Shown: positions 15,715 through 26,200, counted from the first letter of the stretch. The stretch is 64,000 bases of DNA from Clostridium ragsdalei P11 (GCF_001675165.1 NZ_LROS01000001.1:62001-126000); one strand, 5' to 3'. A program made the numbers and translations. The notes: a model not told the origin generated them from the letters alone.

Positions 15715-17646
15715 TTATAACTCCAAACCCTTTCTTTTACTTAATATATGTGCTTCAATATTATCAGCTGCCTCTTTTGGATTATCTCCTAATGCAACTT
15801 TACCTCCTGTTAAGCTCTCTACATCCTCAGTAAGAAGCTTTACAAGCTGTTCTGCGCCTGTTAGAAATGGAGTTGGAGATAAATGTGTATATGTCCCATA
15901 GGCTACTGCAAATAAACCATCTATAGTAGCTTTTTGTTCCATCCACTCAGGAGCCGTTACAGCAATAGGAAGATCTGGTATATCTACATCAAGGTAATTA
16001 GCAAGTTCTGTAACAAGCATGGATATTCTTCCCGTATCTGTACAAGTTCCAAAGCTTAGAACTGGAGGAATCTTTAGCATATTGCATACTTCTTTTAGTC
16101 CTTGGCCAGCCATGTTTATTGCATCTAGGTTGCACAGCCCTGCTACTTCAAGAGCATGATTGCCGCACCCACCAGCCACAACTAAAATATCCTTTTTAAT
16201 CAATTCCTTTACCAGGTTAACTGTATTCCAATCTTGAGGACCATTTCTTAGAGTTGAACAATTTGCCAAAGCCACAATTCCTTTAATCTTCCCTGCCTTA
16301 ATAACATCAACAAGTGGATCAAGCTTATTTCCTAAAGCTTTTAAAACTGCTTCAGTAGAAAACCCTGCTATTGCTTTCTGTGTTATTTTAGGAACCTTTG
16401 GTGTAATGTTATCCTTTCTCTTTTTAAAATTTTCAATGGCCAAATCAATCAATTTATCAGCCATTTCACCCACTTTTTCAGGATTATATGGAATCATATG
16501 ATTTAACCCCGGAATACCTATAATAGTACTTACACCTACTAAAGTTACCTGATACTTTTCAGCATAATGATCTATTGCAGGTGGAGAACAGTTTTCTTCC
16601 ATTGCAAGAACATCAACTGTACCTGTAGCAAGAAGTGGTTCTATAGATAGCCAATCTCCCATTAAACCTACAAATACATCATCTACCTCAAATCTTTGTA
16701 ATAATTCCTGTCCTGTTTCAATTGACCCAACTATTCTAAGCCCTTTTGCACCAGCTGCCTTTGCTCTTTCCTGTATCTGCTGCATCTTTGCCTTTTGAAT
16801 AGTAGCAACACCAGCCCAAGGTTGATGTCCATTAAATACAATATTTATATACTCTGGATCCATAATTCCTAAGTCCACATTTACCTCATGGGGTGTAGGC
16901 GTGCCAAAAAGTATATCCTGAGCCATTTCAAGTCCTATTTGTGCTGTATAGATAGTTGACAGACCTAGCCGCAGCGCTTTTTTAGCTAATGATACATAAT
17001 CCCCATCAACATTTGTTAAACAACTTGCTACTGCATTTTGCTCTTCGTGAACTACTCCTGAAGGATAAATTCCAAGATCTTTCCAAACTTTTTTTCTCTT
17101 TCTTGGTGAAAACACATCTACCATAACACTAGGTTCTTCTACATCTTTACCCATCTCAGCTTCCAAAAAATTTGCCAGATTCACTGCCATTTTATTGGTA
17201 TCTCCGCTTGTATTAATTCCGACTTTCTGGCACATCCATTTGAGTTTATCCACATCTTTAATTGTAAATGGAGTCTTGCCTTCTCCAGTTTCTCTTAATG
17301 TTCTAAAGGCTTCATATGCGTGATGGCTATATGTACCAGCTCCCATTATGTTTTTAAGTAACATATTTCGCATTGCCATGGCATCTGGGCCAATACCACA
17401 AACACCTTTTTTCTGTTCTCCTTTAAGATTAATTCTGCAGGGACCTTGAGAACACAATTGACAGCTTAATCCTTCTAGGCAAAACTTACATCTAATTTTT
17501 TCTTGAGAGGACCATCTGTCAAATACGTTTGACATACCATCTTCCCTGATTCTTTTAAGCATTTCTTCCACAGAATCGTGATAACTAACTCTCCCTTCTG
17601 TTCTTTCTCGTATAGTTTCATTTTTTTCTAGTGTAGTTTGACTCAT
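15715..17646 (-). CDS. cooS: Monofunctional Ni-Fe-S carbon monoxide dehydrogenase catalytic subunit
   Basis: The protein of 643 residues is full length for CooS, which oxidises CO to CO2 at a Ni-4Fe-5S C-cluster and passes electrons through B and D clusters to ferredoxin. The N-terminal cysteine block CKFCLEGLSCQLCSQGPCRI (about 53-72) supplies D and B clusters, and GVCGIGPDAM follows. C-cluster ligand regions are EENCSPPAIDHYAE, VALANCSTLRNG, VAGGCGNHALE and SFGTCTDTGRI. No cooF, cooC, acetyl-CoA synthase or hydrogenase gene is adjacent, so this is a solitary CODH. RBS AGGAGGAG lies before the ATG. Downstream is a composite repeat, not an operon partner. Confidence 0.93.
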   Translation of the reverse strand: MSQTTLEKNETIRERTEGRVSYHDSVEEMLKRIREDGMSNVFDRWSSQEKIRCKFCLEGLSCQLCSQGPCRINLKGEQKKGVCGIGPDAMAMRNMLLKNIMGAGTYSHHAYEAFRTLRETGEGKTPFTIKDVDKLKWMCQKVGINTSGDTNKMAVNLANFLEAEMGKDVEEPSVMVDVFSPRKRKKVWKDLGIYPSGVVHEEQNAVASCLTNVDGDYVSLAKKALRLGLSTIYTAQIGLEMAQDILFGTPTPHEVNVDLGIMDPEYINIVFNGHQPWAGVATIQKAKMQQIQERAKAAGAKGLRIVGSIETGQELLQRFEVDDVFVGLMGDWLSIEPLLATGTVDVLAMEENCSPPAIDHYAEKYQVTLVGVSTIIGIPGLNHMIPYNPEKVGEMADKLIDLAIENFKKRKDNITPKVPKITQKAIAGFSTEAVLKALGNKLDPLVDVIKAGKIKGIVALANCSTLRNGPQDWNTVNLVKELIKKDILVVAGGCGNHALEVAGLCNLDAINMAGQGLKEVCNMLKIPPVLSFGTCTDTGRISMLVTELANYLDVDIPDLPIAVTAPEWMEQKATIDGLFAVAYGTYTHLSPTPFLTGAEQLVKLLTEDVESLTGGKVALGDNPKEAADNIEAHILSKRKGLEL

Positions 17647-17750
17647 ATAAAGCTCCTCCTATTTTAATATTTGTGCTGATGGATATTATACAATATTCCA
17701 TATCTTATCTTTTATAGTTTTTCTAGTAAAAAGATATTTATACATAACAA

Positions 17751-17787
17751 AAGCACCATCATGAATGATAATACCCATGATGGTGCT
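17751..17787 (-). terminator. Rho-independent terminator of the amino acid permease gene
   Basis: AAGCACCATCATG pairs perfectly with CATGATGGTGCTT; on the minus strand a TTTTGTT tract follows. Confidence 0.85.
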
Positions 17788-17800
17788 TGCATTATTTTGT

Positions 17801-19201
17801 TTATTTAGTTTCTAATTTCTCATCTTCAAATTCTTCTACTTTCAGAGGAGTCCGCTTGTTAATGCCAAAAACAAAATAGCCAATAGTAACGATGACGCAG
17901 AACACCGCACCAACAAGTAAGGACATCTGAGTATCGGAGTTAAAGCACATGCCAATTAAAACTAGGAAAAGATACCCTACTACAATGTAGTTAGCATATG
18001 GGAAAAACTTTGATTTAAAAGGATGCCCTGCCATTTCGGCTGCATGTTCTTCTCGAAATTTTATTTGACTAATGCACAAAACAATCCAAGGAACCATGCC
18101 CGGAAGAACGCTGGCACTATATATATAAACAAATAATTTAGAATTTGGACATATATAATTTAAAGCCACGCAGACGAGCAAACAAGCTAAAGTTACTTTA
18201 ATAGCATTCGCTGGTACACCATCTTTAGTTACCTTACCAAGGAATTTAGGAGCTTGTCCATTTTTTGACAAGGTATAAAGCATACGACCGCAGCTGTAAA
18301 TTCCACTGTTACAACCAGACATTGCTGCTGTTAGTACTACAAAATTGACGATTCCAGCAGCAGCAGAAATCCCAATCTTAGCAAAAGTCAGTACAAATGG
18401 ACTGCCAAGAGCACTGATTTTATTCCATGGATAAATAGTTACGATTACAAATATAGCACCGATATAAAAAATCAATATACGCCAAATGATATTTTTCGTT
18501 GCTTTTCTTAATGTGTTTTTTGGGTCCTGTGCTTCTCCTGCTGTAATGCCGATAAGTTCTACACCCTGATAAGATGCCGTTACCAAGCATAAGGCAAATA
18601 ACCAACCTTTCCAGCTGCCGGCAAAGAAGCCTCCGTTTGCTGTAAGGTTTGCTAACCCAATAGCTTGACCGTGGTTACCAAAACCAAAGAAAATCAATCC
18701 AAATCCGATTATAAGCATAGCTACAATCGTGACAATCTTAATTAAAGAAAACCAAAACTCAAATTCACCATAAAACTTAACTGAAGTCAGATTAGCAGCA
18801 GCAAGAATGGCCACACCGATTAAAGCTGGAATCCAGGCTGGTAAAGCTGGGAACCAATAATGCATATAAATGCCTAAAGCAGTAACTTCCGACATACCGA
18901 CAGCTATCCACATAAACCAATAGCACCATGCTGTCATATATCCAGCCCAAGGACATATATATTTATTTGCATAATTTGCAAAAGAACCCGTCAATGGTTC
19001 AAGGTACAGCATTTCTCCCATAATTCTCATAACTATATACATGGCAATGCCGGCTACTCCATAAGCCAACAGTACCGATGGTCCGGCCCATTTGATCGTA
19101 CTAGCTGATCCCATGAACAAGCCTACGCCAATTGTGCCACCTAAAGCAATTAATTCAATATGACGAGCTTTTAGTCCACGTGTTAATTCTTTTTCTTCCA
19201 C
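17801..19201 (-). CDS. APC-family amino acid permease (lysine/GABA permease type)
   Basis: The protein of 466 residues has about twelve membrane helices. Its N-terminus, [20 protein letters not shown], is the classic AAT/LysP signature with the unwound helix-1 [11 protein letters not shown] loop, followed by [20 protein letters not shown] and later the conserved [14 protein letters not shown]. These are proton-coupled importers of amino acids; substrate choice is not readable. The start is GTG with AAGGGGAT upstream. The C-terminus is charged and cytoplasmic. It is divergent from sstT and closed by its own terminator. Confidence 0.87.
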   Translation of the reverse strand: MEEKELTRGLKARHIELIALGGTIGVGLFMGSASTIKWAGPSVLLAYGVAGIAMYIVMRIMGEMLYLEPLTGSFANYANKYICPWAGYMTAWCYWFMWIAVGMSEVTALGIYMHYWFPALPAWIPALIGVAILAAANLTSVKFYGEFEFWFSLIKIVTIVAMLIIGFGLIFFGFGNHGQAIGLANLTANGGFFAGSWKGWLFALCLVTASYQGVELIGITAGEAQDPKNTLRKATKNIIWRILIFYIGAIFVIVTIYPWNKISALGSPFVLTFAKIGISAAAGIVNFVVLTAAMSGCNSGIYSCGRMLYTLSKNGQAPKFLGKVTKDGVPANAIKVTLACLLVCVALNYICPNSKLFVYIYSASVLPGMVPWIVLCISQIKFREEHAAEMAGHPFKSKFFPYANYIVVGYLFLVLIGMCFNSDTQMSLLVGAVFCVIVTIGYFVFGINKRTPLKVEEFEDEKLETK

Positions 19202-19333
19202 TTGAAATATCCCCTTTCAAAAATGTGTACTAATAAATCAGTCCTTTTTTACTAGCGCCTATTTATTATTCTGCAAACAATATTTTATCATAGTTCTATG
19301 CTTTTTTTTAATTTGTCAAAATTTTTTTAATTT

Positions 19334-19368
19334 GTCAAAACTCCATCTGATGCCAAGAACTCTGTTTA
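19334..19368 (-). repeat. Isolated left end of a family A element
   Basis: On the minus strand this reads AAACAGAGTTCTTGGCATC followed by AGATGGAGTTTTGAC, identical to the left block of the copy at 47911 and then truncated. It lies in the promoter region between the permease and sstT. Confidence 0.55.
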
Positions 19369-19469
19369 TTTATAAGCCTTGTTCATAAGCTTTGTGACTT
19401 CACATTAGACAAGTTTCATGATAAAATTGTATAGTTGGACTTTATAATTAACTTTAGGAGGAAATTTTT

Positions 19470-20705
19470 ATGAAAGAACTACTAAACAAGTGGAATCAAT
19501 TAAGCTTAGTAAAACGAATAATCATTGGCTTGATTATAGGTATTATATTAGCTATAACAATTCCACAACAAGCAAAACCCATCGTAATTTTAGGCTCCTT
19601 GTTTGTAGGCGCCTTAAAAGCCATAGCACCTATATTGGTATTTTTCTTAATTATGTCAGCCATCTCTCAACATAAGAGTGGCCATGAAACTAATATGAAA
19701 TCCATTATATTCCTTTATCTTATAGGAACATTTTCAGCTGGACTCGTTGCAGTTATTATAAGTTTCATGTTTCCGGTTACCTTAACACTAGCAAAAAGTG
19801 CAGAGAACGTTTCTCCACCAGGTGGCGTTGTAGAAGTCCTTAAAACCCTATTGATGAATATTGTTGATAATCCTGTGAAAGCCCTTTCTACTGCCAATTA
19901 CATAGGGATATTATCTTGGGCAATATTCTTTGGATTTGCTCTAAAAAATGCGTCTGATTCTACAAAAACTATAATTGCTAATTTTTCAGATGCAACATCA
20001 ACAATAGTTAGATGGGTCATTAATCTTGCCCCACTTGGAATAATGGGTCTTGTATTTGATTCCATTTCTACAAATGGAATTACCACCCTACTCGGCTATG
20101 GAAAATTACTTATAATTCTAATTGGTTGTATGATATTTGTAGCCCTTGTTGTTAATCCACTCATAGTATTCTTAAATATTCATAGGAATCCATATCCACT
20201 TGTATTTAAATGCTTAAAAGAAAGTGGTATTACAGCATTCTTTACTAGAAGCTCAGCTGCAAACATTCCTGTAAATTTAGGCTTATGTGAAAGACTTGGA
20301 TTGGATAAGGACACATATTCTGTATCTATTCCATTAGGTTCCACTATAAATATGGCAGGTGCTGCTGTTACCATTTCTGTTTTAACCCTAGCAGCAGTTC
20401 ATACTCTTGGTATCACAGTTGATATAGGTACAGCATTTATCTTAAGTGTACTATCTGCTGTCTGCGCCTGTGGTGCTTCCGGTGTTGCTGGTGGTTCACT
20501 ATTACTAATTCCTGTAGCATGCAGTTTATTTGGAATACCAAATGATATCGCTATGAAAGTAGTTGGCGTAGGATTTATAATAGGTGTTTTACAAGATTCT
20601 TGTGAAACAGCTCTCAACTCATCTACAGATGTACTTTTTACTGCCACAGCGGAATTTGCTAAAAGGCGTAAGGAAGAGAAAAAAGAACTTGTTGCTTACA
20701 AGTAG
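19470..20705 (+). CDS. sstT: Serine/threonine:sodium symporter
   Basis: The protein of 411 residues is a DAACS-type (glutamate transporter fold) carrier closest to Sst[18 protein letters not shown] at the start, [39 protein letters not shown] and the substrate-site [21 protein letters not shown]. It imports serine and threonine with sodium. A perfect AGGAGG lies before the ATG and a strong terminator follows, so it is monocistronic. In acetogens serine is a source of pyruvate, but nothing here shows a metabolic link to cooS. Confidence 0.92.
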   Translation: MKELLNKWNQLSLVKRIIIGLIIGIILAITIPQQAKPIVILGSLFVGALKAIAPILVFFLIMSAISQHKSGHETNMKSIIFLYLIGTFSAGLVAVIISFMFPVTLTLAKSAENVSPPGGVVEVLKTLLMNIVDNPVKALSTANYIGILSWAIFFGFALKNASDSTKTIIANFSDATSTIVRWVINLAPLGIMGLVFDSISTNGITTLLGYGKLLIILIGCMIFVALVVNPLIVFLNIHRNPYPLVFKCLKESGITAFFTRSSAANIPVNLGLCERLGLDKDTYSVSIPLGSTINMAGAAVTISVLTLAAVHTLGITVDIGTAFILSVLSAVCACGASGVAGGSLLLIPVACSLFGIPNDIAMKVVGVGFIIGVLQDSCETALNSSTDVLFTATAEFAKRRKEEKKELVAYK

Positions 20706-20722
20706 TATTTAAAATCTATTAA

Positions 20723-20759
20723 AGCCTGCTATAACAATATATTATCTGTATAGTAGGCT
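20723..20759 (+). terminator. Rho-independent terminator of sstT
   Basis: AGCCTGCTATA pairs with TATAGTAGGCT with one mismatch and is followed by a T-rich stretch. Confidence 0.75.
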
Positions 20760-20954
20760 AATTTATTTCTGTTTTTTTCAGTAAAAGTTTCATTTTCTTT
20801 TCTATTAATTTTTTCAAAGTTCTCTCCTTCTAAATAAGGTTAGTTCTTCTCCTTCAAGTTTCAGTAAATCTTTGCCTCTCATCCTTATCTTTCCTAAGCT
20901 TGGATACGATAACATTTATTTTTTACAGTTTAAAATGGTGTTAAATGCACAAAA

Positions 20955-21319
20955 ATGCTTAAAGCTTTATATCCTCAAATTATAATCTTGATTTTGACTA
21001 CATTTAATGATGTTGATTACATTATTGAAGCATTAAATTATGGTGCTTCAGGTTATATATTAAAAGACATTGAAGGTGATGAACTTATAAAAGCAATAAA
21101 TGATGCTTACAAAGGCTCAATGATGCTGCCTTCAACTCTAGCTAAAAAACTTGTTCAAAGTCTTTCGTCAAATCCAAAGTTTAAACCAATTGAAAAAAAG
21201 TTGTTGCTGATCTTTCAGAAAGAGAAACTGAAATCGCTAAAATGTTGTCTATGGGCTTTAATAATAAACAAAAATTAGCTGTTTCTATGGCAAGAAAGCT
21301 GAATTGTCGTCTTTGGTAA
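20955..21319 (+). pseudogene. NarL-type response regulator relic
   Basis: Codons from 20955 read a receiver C-terminal half (IILILTTFNDVDYIIEALNY, GASGYILKDIEGDELIKAI) that lacks the first 60 or so residues and its phosphoacceptor Asp. Around 21200 the frame shifts: the next frame reads LADLSERETEIAKMLSMGFN, the first helix of a LuxR-type HTH, and stops at 21319 before the recognition helix. No sensor kinase is nearby. The gene has lost both ends and one frame. Confidence 0.75.
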
Positions 21320-21437
21320 AAATTTTAAAATTGCCTTATTAAGTTATGGTATTTCTGTTATAACAGTTTTAAATTTATGCTATAATATGTATGGCTTTTT
21401 TAAGTCTTTTTATTGACATCTAAAAGGAGGACAAGTT

Positions 21438-22316
21438 TTGGATAATTACAAAGGAATAGCTTATGCACTTTTATCATCAACAGCATTTGGGATTATGCCT
21501 ATTCTGGCTAGAATTGCATATTTCAATGGTTCTAATCCAACCACCGTACTACTATTTAGATTTTTAATTTCAACATTAATGTTATTTTTGTACTTAAACT
21601 GCAGCCACATCAATATTAACTTAAAAAAGGGACAGGTGCTGTTACTTATATCCATTGGTATTACTGGATATACTATAACAACTCAAGCTTTATTTATATC
21701 TTATAATTATTTAGGTGGGGGACTTGCAACTACTTTGCATTTTATATATCCAGTTGTAGTTTGCATAGCAGGTTTCATATTTTACAAAGATAAAATGAGT
21801 ACTAAAAAAATTATATCCCTATTACTTGCTGCAACTGGTATTTACACATTAGTTGGTTTTAAAAATAATACTATAAATATCTTAGGAATTTCCTTAGCTC
21901 TATTTTCAGGTTTTTCCTACGGACTCACACTAATCGCCCTTAATTTAAAATCCATCAGGTCTTTAGATAATAGGATTACTACTATGTATCTTTGTCTAGG
22001 TTCAACAATAGGTACAGCTTTATGTGGACTGTTTAACAAAACTATAGCTTTAAACTTTAATCTTAAAATTGTAGTTTGCTATTTAGGGATTTCTGTAGTT
22101 TCAACTATATTATCAATAATTTTACTTCTAAAAGCTATAGAACTAATAGGAGTATCATCTTCATCCATACTAGGAACTTTCGAACCTATAGTTAGTGTAT
22201 TTTTAGGTGTGTTGTTTCTTAATGAACAAATGTCATTTGCCATATTAGTTGGAAGTGCACTTATACTAATTTGTACAATTGTATTAGCAAAAGATAAATG
22301 CGTAAATTCTAATTAA
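21438..22316 (+). CDS. EamA/DMT family transporter
   Basis: The protein of 292 residues has ten predicted membrane helices in two EamA repeats (about 5-140 and 148-288); the second ends with the typical LGTFEPIVSVFLGVLFLNEQ block. Members export or import small metabolites such as amino acids; the substrate is unknown. The start is TTG with AAAGGAGG about nine bases upstream. It is a single-gene unit with a terminator 19 bases after the stop. Confidence 0.85.
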   Translation: MDNYKGIAYALLSSTAFGIMPILARIAYFNGSNPTTVLLFRFLISTLMLFLYLNCSHININLKKGQVLLLISIGITGYTITTQALFISYNYLGGGLATTLHFIYPVVVCIAGFIFYKDKMSTKKIISLLLAATGIYTLVGFKNNTINILGISLALFSGFSYGLTLIALNLKSIRSLDNRITTMYLCLGSTIGTALCGLFNKTIALNFNLKIVVCYLGISVVSTILSIILLLKAIELIGVSSSSILGTFEPIVSVFLGVLFLNEQMSFAILVGSALILICTIVLAKDKCVNSN

Positions 22317-22334
22317 AAATTAAAATTGTATATG

Positions 22335-22372
22335 AAAAAGACACCTATTAACAAAAATTGGTGCCTTTTTTA
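22335..22372 (+). terminator. Terminator that shares 29 bases with another at 24659
   Basis: GACACC pairs with GGTGCC around a long AT loop, with A and T tails. The first 29 bases are identical to those at 24659-24687, in the same orientation. Confidence 0.7.
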
Positions 22373-22516
22373 CTTTGTATTTTACCCCTAGGATTTTGAT
22401 TAACCTTAGGAACTCATCTTAGCCTCATGTCTTCATCAAGATCTAAAAAGTACTTTTTTCTCTGGACTTTGAAATATAGTAATCAATATTACTTCAAACT
22501 TCATACTTTCCTTAGT

Positions 22517-24340
22517 CTAAATTTTCCCAATATACTCTTCTAATCCAAGCTTCTTTAAAGTTTCTTCTGTAGGAACACCATTCTTATCCCATCCTCTTAC
22601 TGAGTAATACTCAGGTACTAATTCATCTAATCTATGAACATGCCCTTTTGATGGCCCTTCTACAACTTCTTCCTCAAGCAATCTCTTTGGAAGAGTATCT
22701 TGTGAACTACCTACACCTGCTTTTAAGTTAAATATTTTTTCTAAAGTCCATACTCTATCTCCAGCTAACATTAAAGAATCTACATCATGTAATTCCCCCC
22801 CAACTACCGCATTGTACATATCAACATAATCTTGGGCACCAAGACCAAAAGTTGTAAAGATACATAATCCAAGGGAATCTATAACTGCTGTTAAATCATG
22901 GAATACTTTAGCATATGCTGGTTTTCCTTCTATTGAAAATCTATCAAGCTTTTCTGGATATCCAAGTATCTCAGGACTTATCATATATCCTTTAATATGA
23001 CATCCCCCTCTATTGTTAACGGCATAGGTTAAACCATGTCCTTGAGCTCCTCTTGGATCGTATGCTGGAAGTTCCTGCTTCTTTACACTCATTGAATACT
23101 GAGGCACACCATAGGATTCACAAAGTCTATATGAACCATCTGCCATCTTGCCTCCAAATCCTTCTCTACGTCCCATTTTTTTTACCCATTCAACCATAGA
23201 CTTAGCATCGCCCCATTTAAGTGATAATCCATCTGCAGCTATTTCTTCATCCTTAATATAACCTCTTTGATAAAGCTCCATAGCCGATGCAATAGTTGCT
23301 CCTGCTGAAATTGTATCTAACCCATATTCATTACATAACATATTAGCTTTATTTACAGCATTTAAATCATATACATCACAATCAGATCCAAATGACCATA
23401 ATGTTTCATATTCTGGTCCCCCACATTCAGTTCCATCATCAAGTCTTACCCACCTTCCACAAGCAATTGGGCATCTATAGCAAGGATTTTTTCTAACCAA
23501 ACACTCCTGAGTCATAGTTTCTCCACTAACCTTATCTGCTTCATCTGTATAAGATTCCTGAAAATTTCTTACGGGGTTTATTCCGTTTTCGTTAATTATA
23601 TTAACAAGCACAGCTGTTCCGTACGTTGGAAGGCCTCCACCAGCTACTGGATCTTTTCTTAAAATATCTGATTTCTGAAGTGATACAGCTTTTACTTTTT
23701 CCTCATCAAATAATTTTACTTTTCCGCTTCCTTTAACTACGATAGCTTTTAAGTTTTTGGAACCCATAACAGCTCCAACACCACCACGACCTGCTGTTCT
23801 GTCGATATCATTCATAACTGCTGCCATAAGTGACAAATTTTCTCCAGCTGGTCCTATGCATAAAACTTTAGCCTTTGCATCAATTTCATTTTGAAGCATT
23901 TTTGTAGTTTCCTCTGTTAACTTTCCCCAAACATGAGAAGCATCCTTAAATTCTACTTTATCGTCTACTATATTTACATAAACTGGTTTATCTGATTTAC
24001 CTTCAACGATTACCATATCGTATCCAGCTGTTTTTAACTCAGCTCCCCATTTTCCGCCTGAATTTGCAATACCAATAGTTCCTGTTAAAGGTGCTTTAGT
24101 AATTACCATAAATCTACCACTTGTTGGAACAGGTGCTCCTGTAAGTGGTCCTGTTGCGATAATAAATTTATTATCGGGTGATAATGGATCTATTTTGGGA
24201 TCTATTTCATCAAGTAAAGTTTTTACACCTAGCCCCCTAGCTCCTATAAATTTTTTAGCTTCATCAATTTTCAATTCTTCAGCTTTATAAGTTTTATTAC
24301 TTAAATTAATTCTTAATACTTTTCCACTATATCCGTACAT
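22517..24340 (-). CDS. aor: Aldehyde:ferredoxin oxidoreductase
   Basis: The protein of 607 residues is full length for the AOR family, tungsten or molybdenum bis-pterin enzymes that interconvert carboxylic acids and aldehydes with ferredoxin. The N-terminal domain has GARGLGVKTL and ATGPLTGAPVPTSGRFMV; the cluster motif CYRCPIACGRW lies near residue 286, and the fourth ligand is probably the Cys in DSLGLCIFTTFG near residue 496. Pterin-site loops AGRGGVGAVMGSKNLKAI and DPRGAQGHGLTYAVNNRGGCH are intact. In CO-using clostridia AOR reduces acetate to acetaldehyde for ethanol formation; assigning that role here is inference. It is monocistronic and bracketed by two near-identical terminators. Confidence 0.93.
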   Translation of the reverse strand: MYGYSGKVLRINLSNKTYKAEELKIDEAKKFIGARGLGVKTLLDEIDPKIDPLSPDNKFIIATGPLTGAPVPTSGRFMVITKAPLTGTIGIANSGGKWGAELKTAGYDMVIVEGKSDKPVYVNIVDDKVEFKDASHVWGKLTEETTKMLQNEIDAKAKVLCIGPAGENLSLMAAVMNDIDRTAGRGGVGAVMGSKNLKAIVVKGSGKVKLFDEEKVKAVSLQKSDILRKDPVAGGGLPTYGTAVLVNIINENGINPVRNFQESYTDEADKVSGETMTQECLVRKNPCYRCPIACGRWVRLDDGTECGGPEYETLWSFGSDCDVYDLNAVNKANMLCNEYGLDTISAGATIASAMELYQRGYIKDEEIAADGLSLKWGDAKSMVEWVKKMGRREGFGGKMADGSYRLCESYGVPQYSMSVKKQELPAYDPRGAQGHGLTYAVNNRGGCHIKGYMISPEILGYPEKLDRFSIEGKPAYAKVFHDLTAVIDSLGLCIFTTFGLGAQDYVDMYNAVVGGELHDVDSLMLAGDRVWTLEKIFNLKAGVGSSQDTLPKRLLEEEVVEGPSKGHVHRLDELVPEYYSVRGWDKNGVPTEETLKKLGLEEYIGKI

Positions 24341-24697
24341 AAAAAACCCCCTTAAATTAGAATAATCTTAATTAGTATTATACTTTCACAATAATGTGAC
24401 TCTAATAAAATTGTTGATATTACTTATCTTGTAACTAAATCTAATATGAAATACTAGATTCATCTTCCTTATTATTAGCTATATTTTGATATTTCATACT
24501 CTCATCATAGATCATAACAATAATAAAAAAACTCAGTGCTTATTAATAAACCACCGAGTTTTTACAATTAATTATCTTCGTTTTAAGTTTTTTCAATTGT
24601 ATAAAATTATATTGTATTTACAAAATAAAATTTATATTAAATCAAAATTTCGTATATTAAAAAGACACCTATTAACAAAAATTGGTGTCCTTTTATT
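24341..24697. other. AOR upstream region with two terminators
   Basis: No gene is supported. Next to the AOR start is a promoter-sized AT-rich stretch. An imperfect hairpin at 24525-24563 (ACTCAGTG with CACCGAGT, flanked by A and T runs) and the terminator at 24659-24695 both face the end of the minus-strand DNA alkylation repair gene. Confidence 0.6.
24659..24695 (-). terminator. Terminator of the alkylation repair gene, duplicate of 22335
   Basis: GGACACC pairs with GGTGTC around an AT loop and a TTTTT tract follows on the minus strand, three bases after the stop codon at 24698. The sequence repeats the terminator after the EamA gene. Confidence 0.75.
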
Positions 24698-25399
24698 TCA
24701 TTTACGCTTCATGCTTCGAATAATCATTTTTGCATCTTGGCCAACTCTCAAGGACTCCACTATTTTTTGAAGTGCCTTATTATATGTAAAATTATCTAAT
24801 GTATTATTTTTCAGATATTCCATTGTTTTTTCTGGGAATTTAATATAACAAGTAGAAATGGCCCAGGCAACAGCCATTTTAACATAATAACCTTTATGCT
24901 TTACTTTATCTAATGATTCCAGCACCTTATCAAGGTAATTCTCCTTTATATAAAAATCAAGAAGCATTACAACAAAGAAACGGACTTCAAATTCTTTTTC
25001 AGAAGATGCATAAGGCTGTAAATACTCCCATACACGCTGCATATTGGACTTTGTAAATTTTAATCCACTACAAAAGCTGTCACAAACACCCCAATTATCA
25101 ATTTTAGGGACAAAATTTGTAATATATCTTAACCTTTCTTCAATATCAGTTCTCACACACCCAATTACTATTCCCTGAAGCATAACTTCTTCATAGTATT
25201 CATTCTGTGCAGTTTTTATATAAGTACGCCAATCTCCTTTAGCTATTTCTCTGGCAAGATCTCTTAAAAGTGGAAGTCTTACTCCTACAATATTGTCATT
25301 GTCAGGGCACAAATTTTCTTGAAATTTCTTATATTCATCATCCGCCAATTCAAAAATTTTTTCTCTTATCGTCTTTTTATACAAATCATTTTCACTCAT
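24698..25399 (-). CDS. AlkD-like DNA alkylation repair protein
   Basis: The protein of 233 residues is a HEAT-repeat-like helical protein of the DNA alkylation repair (AlkC/AlkD) family, which flips out and excises N3/N7-alkylpurines. The conserved stretches VGVRLPLLRDLAREIAKGDW, DIEERLRYITNFVPKIDNWG and VCDSFC match that family; the aspartate and tryptophan of KIDNWGVCD correspond to the active-site surface. ATG 25399 is preferred because GGGGGA lies eight bases upstream; the longer frame begins with a hydrophobic stretch without a ribosome binding site. It is the second gene of a likely unit with ogt (about 76 bases apart). Confidence 0.85.
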   Translation of the reverse strand: MSENDLYKKTIREKIFELADDEYKKFQENLCPDNDNIVGVRLPLLRDLAREIAKGDWRTYIKTAQNEYYEEVMLQGIVIGCVRTDIEERLRYITNFVPKIDNWGVCDSFCSGLKFTKSNMQRVWEYLQPYASSEKEFEVRFFVVMLLDFYIKENYLDKVLESLDKVKHKGYYVKMAVAWAISTCYIKFPEKTMEYLKNNTLDNFTYNKALQKIVESLRVGQDAKMIIRSMKRK

Positions 25400-25475
25400 A
25401 CCAATTTCCCCCATTACTAGAAAAATAACTTGCAGAAGTTCATATAATTTCACAGTTAAAGAACTTCAACCTTAA

Positions 25476-25943
25476 CTATCTGGAATTTTGCTTCTCTATT
25501 CCTAAAAGTTTTTCTTTTATATGTAAACCACCTGCATAGCCAACTAATTTGCCATTTGAACCTATAACACGGTGACATGGAATACATATGGGAATAGGGT
25601 TCTTATTGTTTGCCATGCCAACAGCACGACAAGCCTTTATATTTCCTATATTTCGGGCCACATCTTTATAACTAAATGTTTCACCGTAGGGAATCTCCTT
25701 CAGTGCATTCCATACTTTCTTTTGAAATTCCGTACCCTGTGGTTCCAGAGGCAAATCAAATTTTTTTCTTTTTCCATCCAAATATTCTTGGAGCTGATTA
25801 CCTGCATTTTTCAATAAATATGTTTCATTTATATATACATCTTGAAAATTCATTTTTCCAAAACTTATATGAGTAATGGCCTTTCCATTTTCAACAATAC
25901 CTATTTTACCAATTTTCGTTTCATAATAAAATCCATTATTCAT
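25476..25943 (-). CDS. ogt: Methylated-DNA-[protein]-cysteine S-methyltransferase
   Basis: The protein of 155 residues has the DNA-binding helix region FQKKVWNALKEIPYGETFSY and the active-site motif IPCHRVIGSNGKLVGYAGG, with Cys in PCHRV accepting the alkyl group from O6-methylguanine. The N-terminal ribonuclease-like domain is short, as in Ogt. With the downstream AlkD-like gene it forms a small alkylation repair cluster: one enzyme for O6 damage, one for N3/N7 damage. RBS GGAGG precedes the ATG. Confidence 0.93.
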   Translation of the reverse strand: MNNGFYYETKIGKIGIVENGKAITHISFGKMNFQDVYINETYLLKNAGNQLQEYLDGKRKKFDLPLEPQGTEFQKKVWNALKEIPYGETFSYKDVARNIGNIKACRAVGMANNKNPIPICIPCHRVIGSNGKLVGYAGGLHIKEKLLGIEKQNSR

Positions 25944-26065
25944 GACACTTCCTCCATATTTTTTCTTCTCTTTAATAATATAACTTTATTATAAGTATTT
26001 TTAAAAACTATGTAAAACATATTAATTATTTCCTATATATCTACGATAATATATTTAATAACGTG

Positions 26066-26177
26066 GTTATCAATGAATCTTGCTTAGTGGGAAAAGCAAA
26101 TATCCCAAATCTTTGATTTAAAGTGAATCGCTTTCACAACATACGTGGGAGTGTTCCAGTAGGTATCCATCAGATAA
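26066..26177 (+). repeat. Family A structured repeat, copy 6 (degenerate)
   Basis: GTTATCA replaces the usual GTTATCC, and the end reads GGTATCCATC then AGATAA. The interior keeps GCAAATATCCCAAATCTTTG, ATCGCTTTC and CGTGGGAGTGTT of the long form. It ends 24 bases before the start of the dual-receiver gene. Confidence 0.6.
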
Positions 26178-26200
26178 ATATTCTCCAAGGGGTGAAGTAT

